DNA from: Massospora cicadina
Taxonomy: Eukaryota; Entomophthoromycota; Entomophthoromycetes; Entomophthorales; Entomophthoraceae
DNA length: 64,000 bases
Assembly (NCBI GenBank): GCA_022478985.1
Contig: JAKSZP010005575.1
Coordinates: forward strand, 41,477-105,476
Reading direction: 5' to 3'
Part shown: piece after piece, positions 27,701 through 39,829 of the stretch
Layout: each line of letters opens with the position of its first letter
Position numbering within the stretch: position 1 is the first letter of the stretch
Translations under genes and position numbers: made by a program
The notes under the pieces: generated by a model
What the model was told of the DNA's origin: nothing
Databases searched by the model: none
The model's input: the letters and a program-made list of their open reading frames with translations, nothing else

Positions 27701-28640
27701 TAGGCTCAAAGCACTTGCTGCCTGAAGCAGGATCCCTTTGTACTCATAAATCTGGTAGGGGAGGGCCCTGGTCCGCCACTTCAGTCATTGATAATGAACA
27801 GGAATTACTCCATCGCTGTAAGCTAGATTGGTTTGACTAGAGCGGAATGGATCCATGGAGATTCCACAAGAGATAAAATAAACAGAGATCTGTTGTCCTA
27901 AAATATTAAGAGTTTCCTCCACCATATTTATCACAACCCCAAATTTCATCATAAATATCGTGCCAATTAACATGTCATAGTTGTTATTTGGCAAAACCAC
28001 CACCGGAGCAGAAGCCTGGACTGACCCAAATTATAAAGGCAATGCACTATATGCTCCTTCAGACACAGTGCTATGATTCCCAGTGGTTACATATACTAAT
28101 TGATGGTCCACATCCATTTTCAACAAAAGCTTAGCCACCAACTGGGTAGAGACTATGCTCACAGGGGCTCCCATGTCTATGATAGCGCAGATTTTTGTGT
28201 TTTGAACGATAATGCTGTAGTAAGTGCATTCTGAGTAAGAAGAACCATCAGTGTTTATTATGTGTACATCCAAAGGCTTTGTGTTACTCAAAAAAGAAGG
28301 AAATACCCTCGCTGACCTGAGGATACTCATTAGCGATTTTCTCCACCAGAATGGCTATGTTAACCCCTACTAAAGAGGCAGCGTCCATCAAGTGATCTGT
28401 GTTACTTGTGCTGGTCAGTTCCAGGATCTGCCATGCATATGGCTTCTGAACGTCCTGGAAGAACTCAGGGATTGGGGGTGAATTTTTACTCTCAGAAATG
28501 GAAGCAGGGGTATCCAACAAAACTTTTTGGTATAAGAAAACATCCAATTGAGTTCCAAATCCTACCCAAATAGATGCTTGGGAATCGTTAGGGACAAGTG
28601 AATTGGACTTACTGGAGGTAGAGCATCCCATATCTACTCC
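24740..28640 (-). pseudogene. Element C pol remnant (protease, RT, RNase H, integrase)
   Basis: Protease region at about 28330-27785 with IIDMGAPVSIVS (active-site DTG changed to DMG) and the later NNYDMLIGT. Reverse transcriptase at about 27110-26700 has KKDLYPLPQIDDALDQLGG, AMDLISGYWQIEL, MPQGLC, and VYLNDI (YLDD changed to YLND). RNase H lies around 26390-26000. The integrase zinc-binding part is near 25800-25650 and the core follows with YITVTINHLTLWVEA. GHFEIIEKTDMDFYTIEEP near 24850 fits the GPY/F module that ends Ty3 integrases. Stops and frameshifts break every domain, and the protease and RT catalytic motifs are altered. Confidence 0.75.
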
Positions 28641-29528
28641 GCTTGAGCTTTTCCCTGATCAATTTCCTCAGTTGGCACCACATACACTTGTAATTTGCCA
28701 GGGCAAGTTCCTGCATAATGTTCTTGTCACGATTCCAATATGACTGGATGATAATTGTGGGACAGCTAGGTCGGAATCCGCCAAAAATTATATCAGATAC
28801 AAGTATTTGAGTGCCTAAAGATGAGGCGATATTGAAATTAATGGGTTCTATTGAATATAACGGTTTAATTATTGGATCACCTCTAAATAAGGCGATGTCA
28901 ACATTTGACGAATAAAAAATAAATCACCTACAATTTGGGTGATAACGAATTAGAGAATTACCAGCTGAAATGAGGAGAATTGGTGGAACTGAATAGTCCA
29001 AGCTATAAGAGTGGTATCGTCCAAGCTGCTGTAATATAAGCGAGATGAGCGATTAAGAGGAGGTTGTTGTTAAGCGAGTTTAGGGTAAGCGTAATAGAAA
29101 AGAATCCGCGGTATCAAGTATATTGAATAAAAGAGGTTGTGGGAGCAAGTGCTCCATATTTATTTATAAGTTTAGTCCGTTGTTTTGCAGACAACAATCA
29201 TCATATCTTTGGTCCTGATTGCTCAGTGGGTCAAACCCTGTGCAAAATTCCACTGGCGTATCTATTGATACCGCTGATTTCATAACAGTCCTCTTCATCT
29301 GCACTGAAAGCAAGTATTCATAAAAGGTTCACATATATAGCTTGCAGCGGAAGGACCAGTGCGAAAGTTGATGGTATGGTTCCAAGGTCATGGACGAACT
29401 AGCAGAGTGTACAGAGGCCAAAAAGGATTCACTGATTTGTATGATGGACAGGTATGTTCTAGCATTTTATAGCTTGGTCACTTTGGCCCATACCCTGAAG
29501 AGTTTGGTGTGGAGTCAACAGAGGTTTT

Positions 29529-31458
29529 TTAGGCTATATTAGGGGCGCTAATCATGGTGGAGAGTTGATGTAAGGTATTCATGATAAGTCCTGCATCTCC
29601 ATCCAAAACATGAGACATAACGTTATATAGTTCCTGATATGGTTTAACAGCTGCCATCATTGGTATACCAATATCCTCAGTGGATAATTTATTAGCTATG
29701 AGTAGTAAATGTGCTTCCGCTGAGAAACGTTCAGCAAGTTCTAACAGTGTCTCGTTTTGGTGAAACTGTATATTCAGGAAGTCAGCTTTCCGTTGGGCCA
29801 TCTTGGTTGCACCCCCAAACAGCTGGAGAACAATTGCTTTAAATTCTTCGTAGGATGCCAAGCTATTTAGAAGGTAGCAGGTAACTTGATCAGCATACCA
29901 CATCTAGAGCATACAGAAACAGCTTCGCTTTCTGCCAATCAGAAGCCCCTTCCATGGCGAAATGTGAATTGCTTAAAGTAACCATGTAGATTACTTTCAT
30001 GACTGAAAGGAGGTAATTTTTTATTCACACAGCTTCGAATTGCTCCAGGCTCCTGCTGCAAGGATCAGGCGAATTGGTTCCATAGTGACTAAGGGAACCA
30101 CCCCTTTGTGAACTATCGTACAGACATCCAGATGGGTTTGAATACATCAAAATAGACTCAGAATAAATAAGTTTGCATGGGGGTCCATTCCAACGCCCAA
30201 GGGTTATTCATTAGCTGATCCATAGCATTCTTCCCCCTGAATTGCCACTAACTGCACCACTTCCCCAAGCTCCATCATGCTCCACAAAATGTTCATTGAT
30301 TAACTGCTCCACTTTAACTGAATAGCATCTACACCATCCATCCTGGAATTTTTGTTGCAGTGTCACATACTGATATTGCAACTCCCAACAAAAATTCCAC
30401 TTAAAGTGCAATTTCTGCTCCACTGCTTGTAGTTGCAAGAGGACATCTTCGATTATGTTCTGCATGTGGGCATGATGTCAGCTAGCGTTACCCGCCTGTT
30501 GATTAGCATCATTTATTTGGTTAAGGAGAATGGCTTGTTCCCATACCAATTCCTCGTTGGCCCGTCAAAGTGTATCAAGCCATTACTGCATGTCAGCATA
30601 CTCTCTTGCCTCACCAATTGAGAGAGGGAAAACTTGAAGGCGCTCAGCCTGACTAACAGCTTCCTGTTGTGTAACCCAATGGATTAGCTGGAGATATTTT
30701 GGGGACATTGACCAAAGGATAAGCGCATTATCTGTCATTCGCTGGCTACTCCATTTCAATACAAAGTTGGTTTAGTTCAGATGATATGAAACCAACTTGA
30801 TCCACCACTTGCCATTCCATCAGTCTTATTGTTTCCTTAAACTGAGCAATCATGGCTTCGAGAGCTTCCACCCATTTGACTAAATCCATCATAAAGTGCT
30901 TGATATTGTTTCATAACGTTGTTATGTCCCAAATCCATTCCGTCAATAGGCCATGTTGATCCAAAAGTTCTTCTATTACCCAGGATAACTCTAGATTTAA
31001 CTGTGGTACTAAGATGTCAAATCAATGGCGGATGTTCCCAACACAATGGTCCATTTGTACCAGTACCCATGTACCTTCAACAAAGAGCAATCAAGGCGGT
31101 CAAGCAGGAGGCAAGTATCATTTTGCTGTGCTTGAGAGAACCGCATTACATCTCCAATCTCTATATTGTGGTGAGCCAGCACATGCTGTAGCTGGTGTAT
31201 AGCAGGTTGCACATAAGCGACTAGATACTCCTTGATTCCATGGGTACCAAGGCGGTGAGCCAACCCTGGTGTAGTCACGTCCATATAGGACATGTACATG
31301 GCGTAGAAATTCTCTTGGTCTTGTTGGTTATAAAATAAAATCAAGGCATACTCACCCGCCTCATCTTCGTATAATTGATATCCATGCAACAGACACTCCA
31401 TAATATCCTGCAGCTGCTGAGGGGTCACATTCGTGGAGCTTCCTTGTTGGTTGGCCAT
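29529..31458 (-). pseudogene. Element C gag remnant
   Basis: Gag begins with ATG at 31458 (MANQQGSSTNVTPQQL), about 220 bases after the primer-binding site. The first 149 codons are open. The segment VQPAIHQLQHVLAHH matches the corresponding stretch of A's gag (VHPTIHHLLQLVELHH). The capsid-like part is open at 29903-29529 with the motif RKADFLNIQFHQNETLLELA. Glutamine-rich helices lie near 30465-30211. Between these blocks the frame is interrupted. Confidence 0.7.
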
Positions 31459-31680
31459 CAGCTCAAGGCAGTTTTATAATTGCAGATTGATCATAACTTC
31501 ATCAAAACCCAGTTTGATTACAGTGAATAATATTGGTTTATTACTAGGTGCCTCCCATACTTCTTCCACATAACGTGTGTGGAATATGATCAAATTGTGT
31601 CATAACAAATGAGGGCTTGTCATTGTATCTTAGCGTCAAAGAACTACAGTTGACCAGTGGCTCCCTTTAGTGAGAACCAC

Positions 31681-32160
31681 TGTTATTTCTTGGCGTAGAG
31701 TCTTGATTTCATTGAGTTGGTTTGCACAGGGTATTAGCCACTGAGCAACCAAATCAGATGATATGAAGATTGATGATTCTAATAGAACTAGATAAACTAT
31801 ATATGGAGCTATCGCCCCTTATTTTGACCTATATTATTTTTACTAATTTTCAGACTTATCTGCAACAACCTAATCATGGAAAAAAGACCCCCCTTTCAAT
31901 CCTCCATGTGAATTTTTATATCTTGGTTCCCCAAGCTGGATTCATCCTTGGCTTTGTAGTCTTCTATTCACTTTCCTTTTACTAGAAGCTCTCATTTTAT
32001 ATCAAATATCGGTAAGAGTCCCCTTAATTCACTGATTGGTCAACATTTCGATTGATTATTATTCATATACCTTTTTCATCAATCTCAAGACTTGTCTCAA
32101 TTCCCCCTCTGATCTGCTGGTATGGTTAGCATATTGTCCAGTCATATCAACTTACTGAAA
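31681..32160 (-). repeat. Element C 5' LTR
   Basis: This LTR is followed on the minus strand by TGGTTCTCACTAAAGGG, the primer-binding site shared in type with A and E. Its outer end (32155-32160) is mutated compared with the TGTTGG of the other copy, but the flanking GTACC fixes the boundary. Confidence 0.85.
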
Positions 32161-34062
32161 GTACCATTCCAGCGCCTTATTGACTGGAATGGTATGTTGA
32201 GCCCATATGAAGGCAGTCAAAACATTTGGGAACTGTTCGCACAATCAATTAATTCTGTTGGGGTGAGACCTGAGCTCCTGATGGCCTGGGCGAATTTCGC
32301 TGGTATGCCAGCCTTATTGTACTCCTTTGCATTAAGGAGGTCAATCCCAGCTGCCTTCCATGCCTTTGCATCCTCTGACTTCAGGTATTCCCAAATGGCA
32401 GCTTCAATTAATTTGTGTTTGAAAGGATTTTAATCCACTCCAGGGAATCCTTGTTTGGATCTGCTACAATTTGAGAATATTGCCATGTATAGTGATATCT
32501 GGGTATCAAGCCAGCGCTTGGAAGTCCAGGCAGAAAATTTATGGTTCCACCAAATGGCTGCAATGGTGGTGAAATTTTTTGAGATCCACTGTGTCAGCAT
32601 TGAGTATAGGACTGCAAGGTCTCCCATTTCTTAATTTTGTAAGAGGACATATCGCAGTGCGCTAACATGTCCTTCTGGATGGGAATATACTTCACCAGGG
32701 CTTTTGTCATTGACTTGACCACTGTTGGGGTTTCAGCCCCTTCCAGATATACTTTTAATTACTCAGATGAACTTTCCCAGGCATCTGATCCTTCAGATTT
32801 AGTTCCCAATACTCCTTCATCCCAATCAAGGATGATCCATGAAGGTTTGCTTGGCTTTGAGGATCAATTTTGGGCTGATATTGCCCCCCTGTTGACTGGG
32901 CTTTGTCAGGAACTGTCCCCGATGATTTTTCAGGGGTTGTCACCAATGGTTTGCTCAGCTTTTTGTTCAATTATAGTCAGGAATCGTCCGCCCCCTAACT
33001 GGTATTTGTTGGGAATGGTCCCAGACGTTTTGTTTGAGCAATTGAGCCAAGTGTCATTGGAGAGTTTCTCCGTCCCAGTCAAAAATATTTCAGTATTGCC
33101 CTGGCGATTTAGGCCCTTGTTTTTCGTTGGTTGATTCAGTTTTGGACTCAGATCCAACTAGTACTTCGTTAGGAATTTTTAATTCTTTTTTCCTGCAGGG
33201 TTCCAATCCCCTCCCCTGATTGAGTTTCAGTGTGGAACATCCCTGACGCCACTGTTCTTGGTATCGCTTCATGTACCCCAAGAGTGTCATCAATCATCTG
33301 GTTTTCAGCCAAACCATTTCTGTGGAGTCAGTTGCATTTATTGCACTTAGCGCTGATTATTGATTTTATTAAAGCGTTTTTTGTAGTGCATGTTGTCACC
33401 AATTTGTTATTGGTTGAGCAATTATTAGTCAAGCAGTTATTGTTGTCAGTTGAGAATTAGCCTTTGTTGGTGGAAAATCGTCCAGATGGTGTGTCCTTCT
33501 AGGCGTACTTTTGATTAATTGCATATTTGACATAAGCAAGCCATCCATTCCTTTTTTGCTTAACGCAAATGGGCAGAAAGACCTACTTGCGCTAAGTAAT
33601 TTATGTGGGGTACTGCTCTATAGGTGCAGTATCTCACTAGTAGGCGGGATGTTCTCTCTAGTCTTGTACTGGTCACTTTTGAAATTAAAAGTGAGCCTCA
33701 CAAGAGAAGAAAACCAACTGTTCTACAATTAAACTTTTTTTTGAATAATGTTATTTAGAATTGCGCGCGGATTTGGCTTTGTTAACTCAATTTTGTTTGA
33801 ACATTTTTGTTCCAAAATTTGTCAATCATACAAAAGCTCAGCACAAATCACCTTGATTTGTCATATCAATTCATTCAACCTCAATATGGGGACTGGTGGC
33901 AGGATCTGTAGCAGGAAGGCTGTTACACATCGCTCATCCACCAAATGAGCAAGGTCACCCTGGGTGACGAGGGGGCAGCTGACCTTTTTGGCCTTTTTTT
34001 GATGGAAATGGAAATGCCACCCGGTCCAAATGAAGAGGACGTTCCTCCAAACTTACACCAAA

Positions 34063-34182
34063 CCTGTAAGGTAAAATTCTGGGAACTATTGGTCTTTAAC
34101 AATTAAGGAATAGTCCCAGATTTTAACATTTGGTGCTCACTACAGGGGTAGTTGAGTAGCCACAAGTTCCCAGATTTTAACA
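34063..34182 (+). repeat. Element E 5' LTR, second part, with internal 54-base tandem duplication
   Basis: This completes the LTR cut at 4187. It contains CCCAGATTTTAACA followed by TTTGGTGCTCACTACA twice, 54 bases apart (from 34115 and from 34169). The first copy belongs to the LTR, because the 3' LTR also contains it before its outer end at 52843. The second copy supplies the LTR end (34182) and the working primer-binding site. Confidence 0.75.
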
Positions 34183-34184
34183 TT

Positions 34185-34199
34185 TGGTGCTCACTACAA
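34185..34199 (+). promoter_or_regulatory. Element E tRNA primer-binding site
   Basis: TGGTGCTCACTAC starts two bases after the LTR end. Its complement GTAGTGAGCACCA is a plausible tRNA 3' end: discriminator A, acceptor strand AGTGAGC, then CCA. The extended match in A (TGGTGCTCACTACAGG) continues into what would be the T stem. A tRNA-Arg primer is possible but unproven. Confidence 0.6.
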
Positions 34200-34230
34200 G
34201 TGGTAGTTGAGTAATATATGCCAATCTAAG

Positions 34231-35560
34231 ATGTCATATAATGAAGAGCTAAGAAAACTTTGGACGAACTTAGACAACCATTAACAAAGATGTATTAATT
34301 TTAGTCAATCATAAAGAACTCGCTGCCTTGGAGGAAAGAGTTACTAAGATTGAGGAAGGAGTAGAAGATATTTTCAATTTTGGCACTGAGTTACTAGGGA
34401 AAGTAACGTCATTGAAAAAGAAAGAAGGAAATTAATCCAGGAAGTTTTATTCTTGAAGATGGAATGCAAGCAATCACATTTGATTGCATTCACTCTGCTC
34501 AGACATGGAGTGTCTAGTGAAGCAAGTCAAAAAACTGAAGACTCAGAGATGCAAATGTGAACTATGCGGTGAACAATCCAAAGAAAAGACTCCAAGAACT
34601 TTAGTTGGGAAGTCGACAAATCATAGAAATATGCCAACCACATTTGCTGCCATTTTGGAGATGACCCCCAAGATCACTCGTCAAATCAGTCAAGTAGCCA
34701 AGCTAAGAGTGGCAGACAGAGAAACTTTAGAGAAATTCAAGATATTCCGAATTTACTTACTTTTCACTGGAATAACGCTCCTGCATTATTCTAATTGTTT
34801 AAGATGACTTTGTTCAGGTATGTCAATTGACAAAATGCTTTTAGGGTCATAAACTGTTTGGATACAGACTGTCAAATCTTGGTGTTACCCCATCTAGAGG
34901 GATAAAGCTGGTGTTACTTTGAGCCAAGGCTTCAATAATAAAGGAATTTGAAAGCCATATGCATATGTCGAAACACAAGAAAAAATTTATGGGAATCCAA
35001 TTCCAGAAAGATGAAACCTTAGGAAAATTTCGACGACCAATTCTGCCAAAAATCACAGATTTTGGTCAGAGCAAAAGTATAGGACAATTTTGATGCGCAG
35101 ATCGCATTACAAGTGGCTTTTCAGCCTTATCACAACTTACACTGAATGATGTCTACTGTGCTGGTCAACAAAATAACCATCTTGCAAATGGTGGATCAAT
35201 TGAAGATACTAGGGGCCACGTTTGAGGCCCCTAATCAAAGTTTAAGCTGAGTCCAATCCAAAATTTATTTCAAACCAGATTGACTAAAACGCTAAGGAGC
35301 CAAAAAAACAGTGCCTGGAAACAAAGCTAAGGAGTTCAAAATGTCAGACAAGAGTAACAAACTCTGTCATCATTGTGGAGGGAAGGGCCACTTTGCTGCC
35401 CAAAAAGGACTTAGCAAGAAGACTAAGGAGAAAATCAACGTGGTCCAGGCAAAGGAAGCCAAACTTATACAGGATTCAGGAAAAGAGCCCACAGCCAAGA
35501 CGAAAAACAGTTTAGAGCTGCAGTTAAAACCATTCCTCCTAATACCTTATTGAGAATATT
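34231..35560 (+). pseudogene. Element E gag remnant with zinc knuckle
   Basis: An ATG at 34231 starts MSYNEELRKLW, soon stopped. The open frame 35311-35553 holds CHHCGGKGHFAAQ, a gag zinc knuckle (C-x2-C-x4-H) whose last Cys is not in place, followed by a lysine-rich tail. This is the usual end of a Ty3 gag. The stretch between is broken by many stops. Confidence 0.65.
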
Positions 35561-38500
35561 AACAATAGTGATCTTTTTGTCAATGATGATGCACTGAAAC
35601 AGCTTTACCAAGTGGTCAACTAGATGTCTGTGTGGTAATCAGAGTTGTAGCAAAGGGGCTCAACCATGAAATAATCAAGTAAGTCGCTCGCCCATATGTG
35701 CACCAACCATAAGACAAGATTTTATCTAATGAGAATCCAGATGATTTTAATAAGGTTAAATTGGATGAGGCGAATCTGTCAATCCCCCTAAGCACGTTTA
35801 AGGAATCATTTCCTAGTATATTAGTGCAAATAATTTACACCCTTGATTAGGCGAATAATGCCATTATACACTCAGTAAATACCATTTTGCAAAATTTAAC
35901 TGTATGTATCTTGATATACTTGTCAATCAAGTATGGGTGCAGGTGATTATTGACAGCAGGGCGCTGAATAGTATTGTCTTGACCAAGATGGTGAAAAATG
36001 TGAGTCTCGCCTGATTTAAAACATGAGAAGGGATATGGAACGCCAGGTTAAATACAATCATCTCCTATGAAACGTATAGCGCTTTATTACTCAGATTTGA
36101 ACCCTTAGTGGTATCCACCCCATCAATAATTTTGGCCAACATCTTACAATATTATAATTGGGACGAGTTTCTAAGGGAATATGAAGAAAATGTAACTTTG
36201 AAGATAATACGTTGACCATATTGGTCTAGACATTACCTCTAGTTTATCAGAAGATGGGGAAACTCCTCTTACCAGGAGAAACAATTTCATCAGTTTGATT
36301 TAAAATGATGTCATTAATTAAATTTGCTACCAATTGGTTGGACAAAAGCAAAGAGAAATGCTAACATAAATCTTGGAAAATTGGGGAATTCTTCTATGAA
36401 CTAAGGATTTGAGGACCATACTTCCAGGATTGCAAATCATAGTCAATACAGGATTGACGTTGGAGATACCCAAACTGTTGTATGAAAAAGTCAGTAGTTT
36501 TGGAAGAAGTCCAAAGTAGAGCCATAGGTGGCTCCTGGAATAGTTGTGTCAGGCCATGAATAAATCCGAGTTATCCTGGTGAATTTAAGTGGAAAACTAA
36601 TGAAGAACAAGAAGATTCGATTGTTGCATCTGTCCATCTGATCCCAAAAAGCGGAATTGCGAAAATATCATGATTTTGGGAGTCTTGCTGAGATGGGATT
36701 GCTGGTAGGGGTGGCTAAGAGTATCAATATATTGATCAATTGAGAGAAACTCATTGATCTGATGGTAAGAAAGCAGGAGGAGGTGCTCAAATTATTTGCA
36801 AAGTATCAGTAAATCTTTGCACAGGATGATAATGATTTGGGATGTGCAAAGAGTGTCATCTATAAAGGCAACACCAGGGAAAAATTATCAATAAGAGTGA
36901 GACCAATCTGACATTCAAAGGCCTATGAGGTGGTAGTGGAAAAGGAAATCAGAAAATATTCTGAAGCTTAGGATCCTAATTTCGTCGTCAAGTCCCTGGA
37001 CAAGCCCTATCCTGATTGTGAAGAAGAAGGATGGCTCTATTCGGGTAGTGATTGACTATTGGAAGCTGAAAAAATAAAAAAGAAGGATTTGTATCCACTA
37101 CTACATATTGACAATGCTTTAGATTGATCGTGAGAAGTGAAGTTTTTCTCTGTGATGGATCTAATATCAAGATATTGGCAAATCAATTTTCCAAGTGAAG
37201 AATAGTCAAAATGCGCGATCATCGCTTCTCAGGGGCTATACCAGCCAGCTCAGATGCCCCAAGGTCTTTGTAATGCACCTGCGACGTTCCAGAGGGCTAT
37301 GGGCGCCATATTGAATGACTTGAAGTTGTCATGCGTTCTGGTGCACTTGGACTAAAAAATGTACCCAGTAGGACCTTTACTGACCATTTGCACCACTTGG
37401 AAGAAGTCTTTAAGATACTTTCCACGGCTAACATAAAGATTAAGCTGAAGTAGTGCCACTTCTTCAAGAAAGAGTTGGGCTATATGGGGTTCATCATCAA
37501 CTTTAGTGGACTGCATCCACAAACTTAGAAGATTAAGGACATAAAGCGGATGGCATACCAAGAAGTGTCTAATATACCCAAGTGTTCTGTGGAATGGTTG
37601 GATAAACCAAAGATTTATATGAGTTTTGCAAGAATTAAGCCCCTTTTCATATGTTGAAGGATCTAAAAAAAGATTTTTAGAATGAAGAGGCCCAGAGTTT
37701 TTTTAATAAACTATGTCATTATCTGATAATTTAACCAATTATAAAATATCCAAATTTGAATCAGGAGTTTATAGTGCAGACTGATGCTTTGTTAACAGAA
37801 ATTGGCGCCATCCTGAGTCAAGTAGATGAGATTGGGGATGAGCATCCGGCAGCTTATGTGAGCTATATGGTATCAGCAGCAGAACGGAATTACATCGTTA
37901 CTGAGCATTAATTCCTAGTGGTTATTTACGCCTGTAAGCCTTTTTAGGTGAATATTCACAATAAGCACTTTAATATGGTGACAAAACACTCCTCCCTACG
38001 CTGGCTGAATAATCTAAAGGATTCAGAGGATGTCTGGCTCAATGGGCACTGAAGCTTCAGGCATACAACTTTGAGATGGTCCACTGAGCAAGCTTCCTAG
38101 AAAAATGCAGATAACTTATCAAGGTATTAATGGTCCAAGTGGTACACCATCAGGCTGATGAGTTTTTCATAGGATGGTTGATGGAGAAATAGAGAATGAT
38201 CCCCTAGAATTACAAGGAGCGCTTTGGAAAGCAATAGAAAGCACCAAGACCAAGGGTGGACAAGTATCTAAGACAATCAACGAAAAAATGACTATTTTCC
38301 CAAGACCATCAGAACAAATGCAATTGTTCAGGCCGTGCATAAGATCTTCAGGCATGGAGGTCTGAGGAAGATGACCAACCACATTTTCCAGTATCATTAC
38401 TGGGAGTCTATCAGCTAAGATGTGGCTGATTAGCTAGCTTGCTGCGTGAAGTGTCAATTGCATAAACCACACAAAAACACAACTGGATATTGACTGGTAC

Positions 38501-39360
38501 GCCCTAGATTTGCCAGGCATAGAGTTTCCATTGATGTGATGGGACCACTGGCTATGAGCACAGGAAAAGTCAAATATATAATAGTTGCAATTGAAAATCT
38601 GACCAGATGAGTCAAGATGAAGGCCCTGGCAAAAGTGGATTTAAAAGTACCACACAGCTTATCCTGGATCAAGCAGTATACCGCCATGGATGCCCATAAG
38701 TCTTTTAAACAACAATGAAACAAATTACACGTCCCATTTAATCCCAAGGTTGAAAAAATAATGGGAATCCAAGGATTCATGTCAGTACCTTACCAACTGC
38801 AGACAAACGGACTGGTAAAATGAGTAAATGGAATGCTGGCCATGACGCAGAGGAAGCTAGTCACTGGGAGAACTTCCTCATGGATAACATACCTCAGTTT
38901 GAAGACGTTTTAATATAATATCATTCACCATTGGCAACGGGAAAAAAGCCATTCAAGTTGTTGTATGGAAGAAAGACCACATTAACACCAATTCTATAGT
39001 CAGTGGTCAAAAAAGTATTGAGGATGAGTGCTGAGCAATACTTGCTCCGACTTTCAAATATCCTGATTGAGATGCAATTGCAAGCATTTAATATGACCTT
39101 GAAGAAAGATCAAGGCCAAAATGATGGGTTGATAAGGACTGACTGTCATTATCCAAATACACGTATTTAATAAATTAGCCTATTGTGACACGCATGACTT
39201 TGGTAGAGGAACAAGTTAGATGCACTATGTTTGGGTCTTATCAAGATTATTGCCAAGATGGCAATGGATGCATATTACATCAAGAACCTCGTGGATAGAA
39301 GTATTGTTAATTGGGTCCATGCTAAGTATCTAAAGCAGTGGATCCAAGAAAAATAATAAG
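35560..39360 (+). pseudogene. Element E pol remnant
   Basis: Protease near 35940-35990 reads VIIDSRALNSIVLTK (DSG changed to DSR). Reverse transcriptase at about 37070-37520 shows KKDLYPLLHIDNALD, FFSVMDLISRYWQI, MPQGLCNAPATFQRAM and LKLSCVLVHLD. RNase H at about 37770-38100 shows QTDALLTEIGAILSQ, HPAAYVS and YIVTEH. Integrase follows at about 38340-39010 with FKLLYGRKT. A late segment near 39265-39345 (AYYIKNLVDRSIVNWVHAKY) has a basic, aromatic composition but no family I can name. Stops, many TGA, occur every few tens of codons. Confidence 0.72.
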
Positions 39361-39625
39361 AGTGTTTCAAAAAGACCACTAAACCATTGAGATGTTTATG
39401 TCATGATGATTAGGTTAAGTCCTAAAAAAGGACTGCTTAAATAACATTAAATGGTTAAGTCTTAAAAAGTAAGACATCTGAACCATAAACTTGTATGTCA
39501 GAGTATACTTAGGAACCAATTTGGGGGGATTATAATAAAAAGATGAACTGCTGAAATAAGTGAAGGTCATGCCCTATATAAAAAGAAGAAAGAAACCAAT
39601 AAAAAATAGATAAAAATTTAGAATA
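39361..39625 (+). other. Element E sequence after pol, up to insertion B
   Basis: Non-coding. It contains two similar short stem-loop sequences (near 39414-39440 and 39452-39476, each with GTTAAGTC facing GAC). The AT-rich stretch ATAGATAAAAATTT at 39606-39619 is the likely left target-site duplication of B. Confidence 0.4.
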
Positions 39626-39829
39626 TATATACAATAAAAGACATCTATTATAAAGCTCTCTTTCCGCTTGGCATAACTTTCTGAGCAATTTACACGGTTA
39701 ATTAAAAAATAAATCCTGATCGCCCGCAGTAGTTTCACTCCAATGTCATTATATCCATACCAGCTTCCCAAGTGTGAGGAAGCAGTGAAACTTCCCCCAT
39801 CATTTTCCATCTGACAGGAAAATGCGCTC

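Larger units (their letters stand above)
24253..32160 (-). mobile_element. Element C: Ty3-type LTR retrotransposon inserted in the D 5' LTR
   Basis: A complete but inactive element of 7,908 bp flanked by GTACC (24248-24252 and 32161-32165). LTRs are 24253-24727 (475 bp) and 31681-32160 (480 bp). Minus-strand order: 5' LTR, primer-binding site TGGTTCTCACTA, gag, protease, RT, RNase H, integrase, GPY/F-like module, polypurine tract CAAGGGGGTAA, 3' LTR. It shares the primer-binding site type with A and E and is close to element I. The interrupted LINE sequence on either side joins cleanly when C is removed. Confidence 0.85.
17899..33714 (-). mobile_element. LINE copy inside the D 5' LTR, split by element C
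   Basis: Same LINE, same orientation and same LTR position as the one at 4979-12881. Own sequence is 17899-24252 and about 32166-33714. Decayed ORF2 is at about 18000-21720. The endonuclease has ETQSGNHK near 21600. The SDHMIIC block is near 21020. The RT block PVGQGLQQSGLMSP is near 19750, FADNTVV near 19615 in place of FADD, and KLWYAAHILP near 19290. Decayed ORF1 is at about 21800-24250 and 32170-33600, including FCYQTGHTMA near 22610. Joining across C restores continuity with the uninterrupted copy. Confidence 0.75.
4188..34057 (-). mobile_element. Element D: chromodomain Ty3 retrotransposon with about 9-kb LTRs that contain a LINE
   Basis: D is bounded by CCAAA at 4183-4187 and 34058-34062. 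Minus-strand order is 5' LTR (34057 to 17105, interrupted by element C), internal region (17104 to 13229), polypurine tract AAAGGGAAGGGTAA, then 3' LTR (13228 to 4188). LTRs begin TGTAAGT and end CTGACA (CTGATA in the 5' copy). After subtracting C and its duplication the 5' LTR is 9,040 bases and the 3' LTR is 9,041. Each holds the same LINE at the same position, so D without C is about 22 kb. The internal region is only 3.9 kb and starts directly with decayed coding sequence, so gag is mostly lost. No TGG-type primer-binding site follows the 5' LTR. Confidence 0.8.
17105..34057 (-). repeat. Element D 5' LTR (9,040 bp own sequence, split by element C)
   Basis: It pairs with the 3' LTR at 4188-13228. 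LTR-proper parts are 17105 to about 17898 and about 33715-34057, with a LINE between. Element C plus its 5-base duplication (24253-32165) interrupts the LINE. The LTR end at 17105 reads TATCAGGATTGC where the 3' LTR has TGTCAGGATTGC, one transition. Confidence 0.78.

Noticed and set aside
4979..33714. Two independent LINE insertions
   Set aside because: Both copies sit at the same place in homologous LTR sequence, in the same orientation, with total LTR lengths differing by one base. A single insertion later duplicated with the LTR is simpler.
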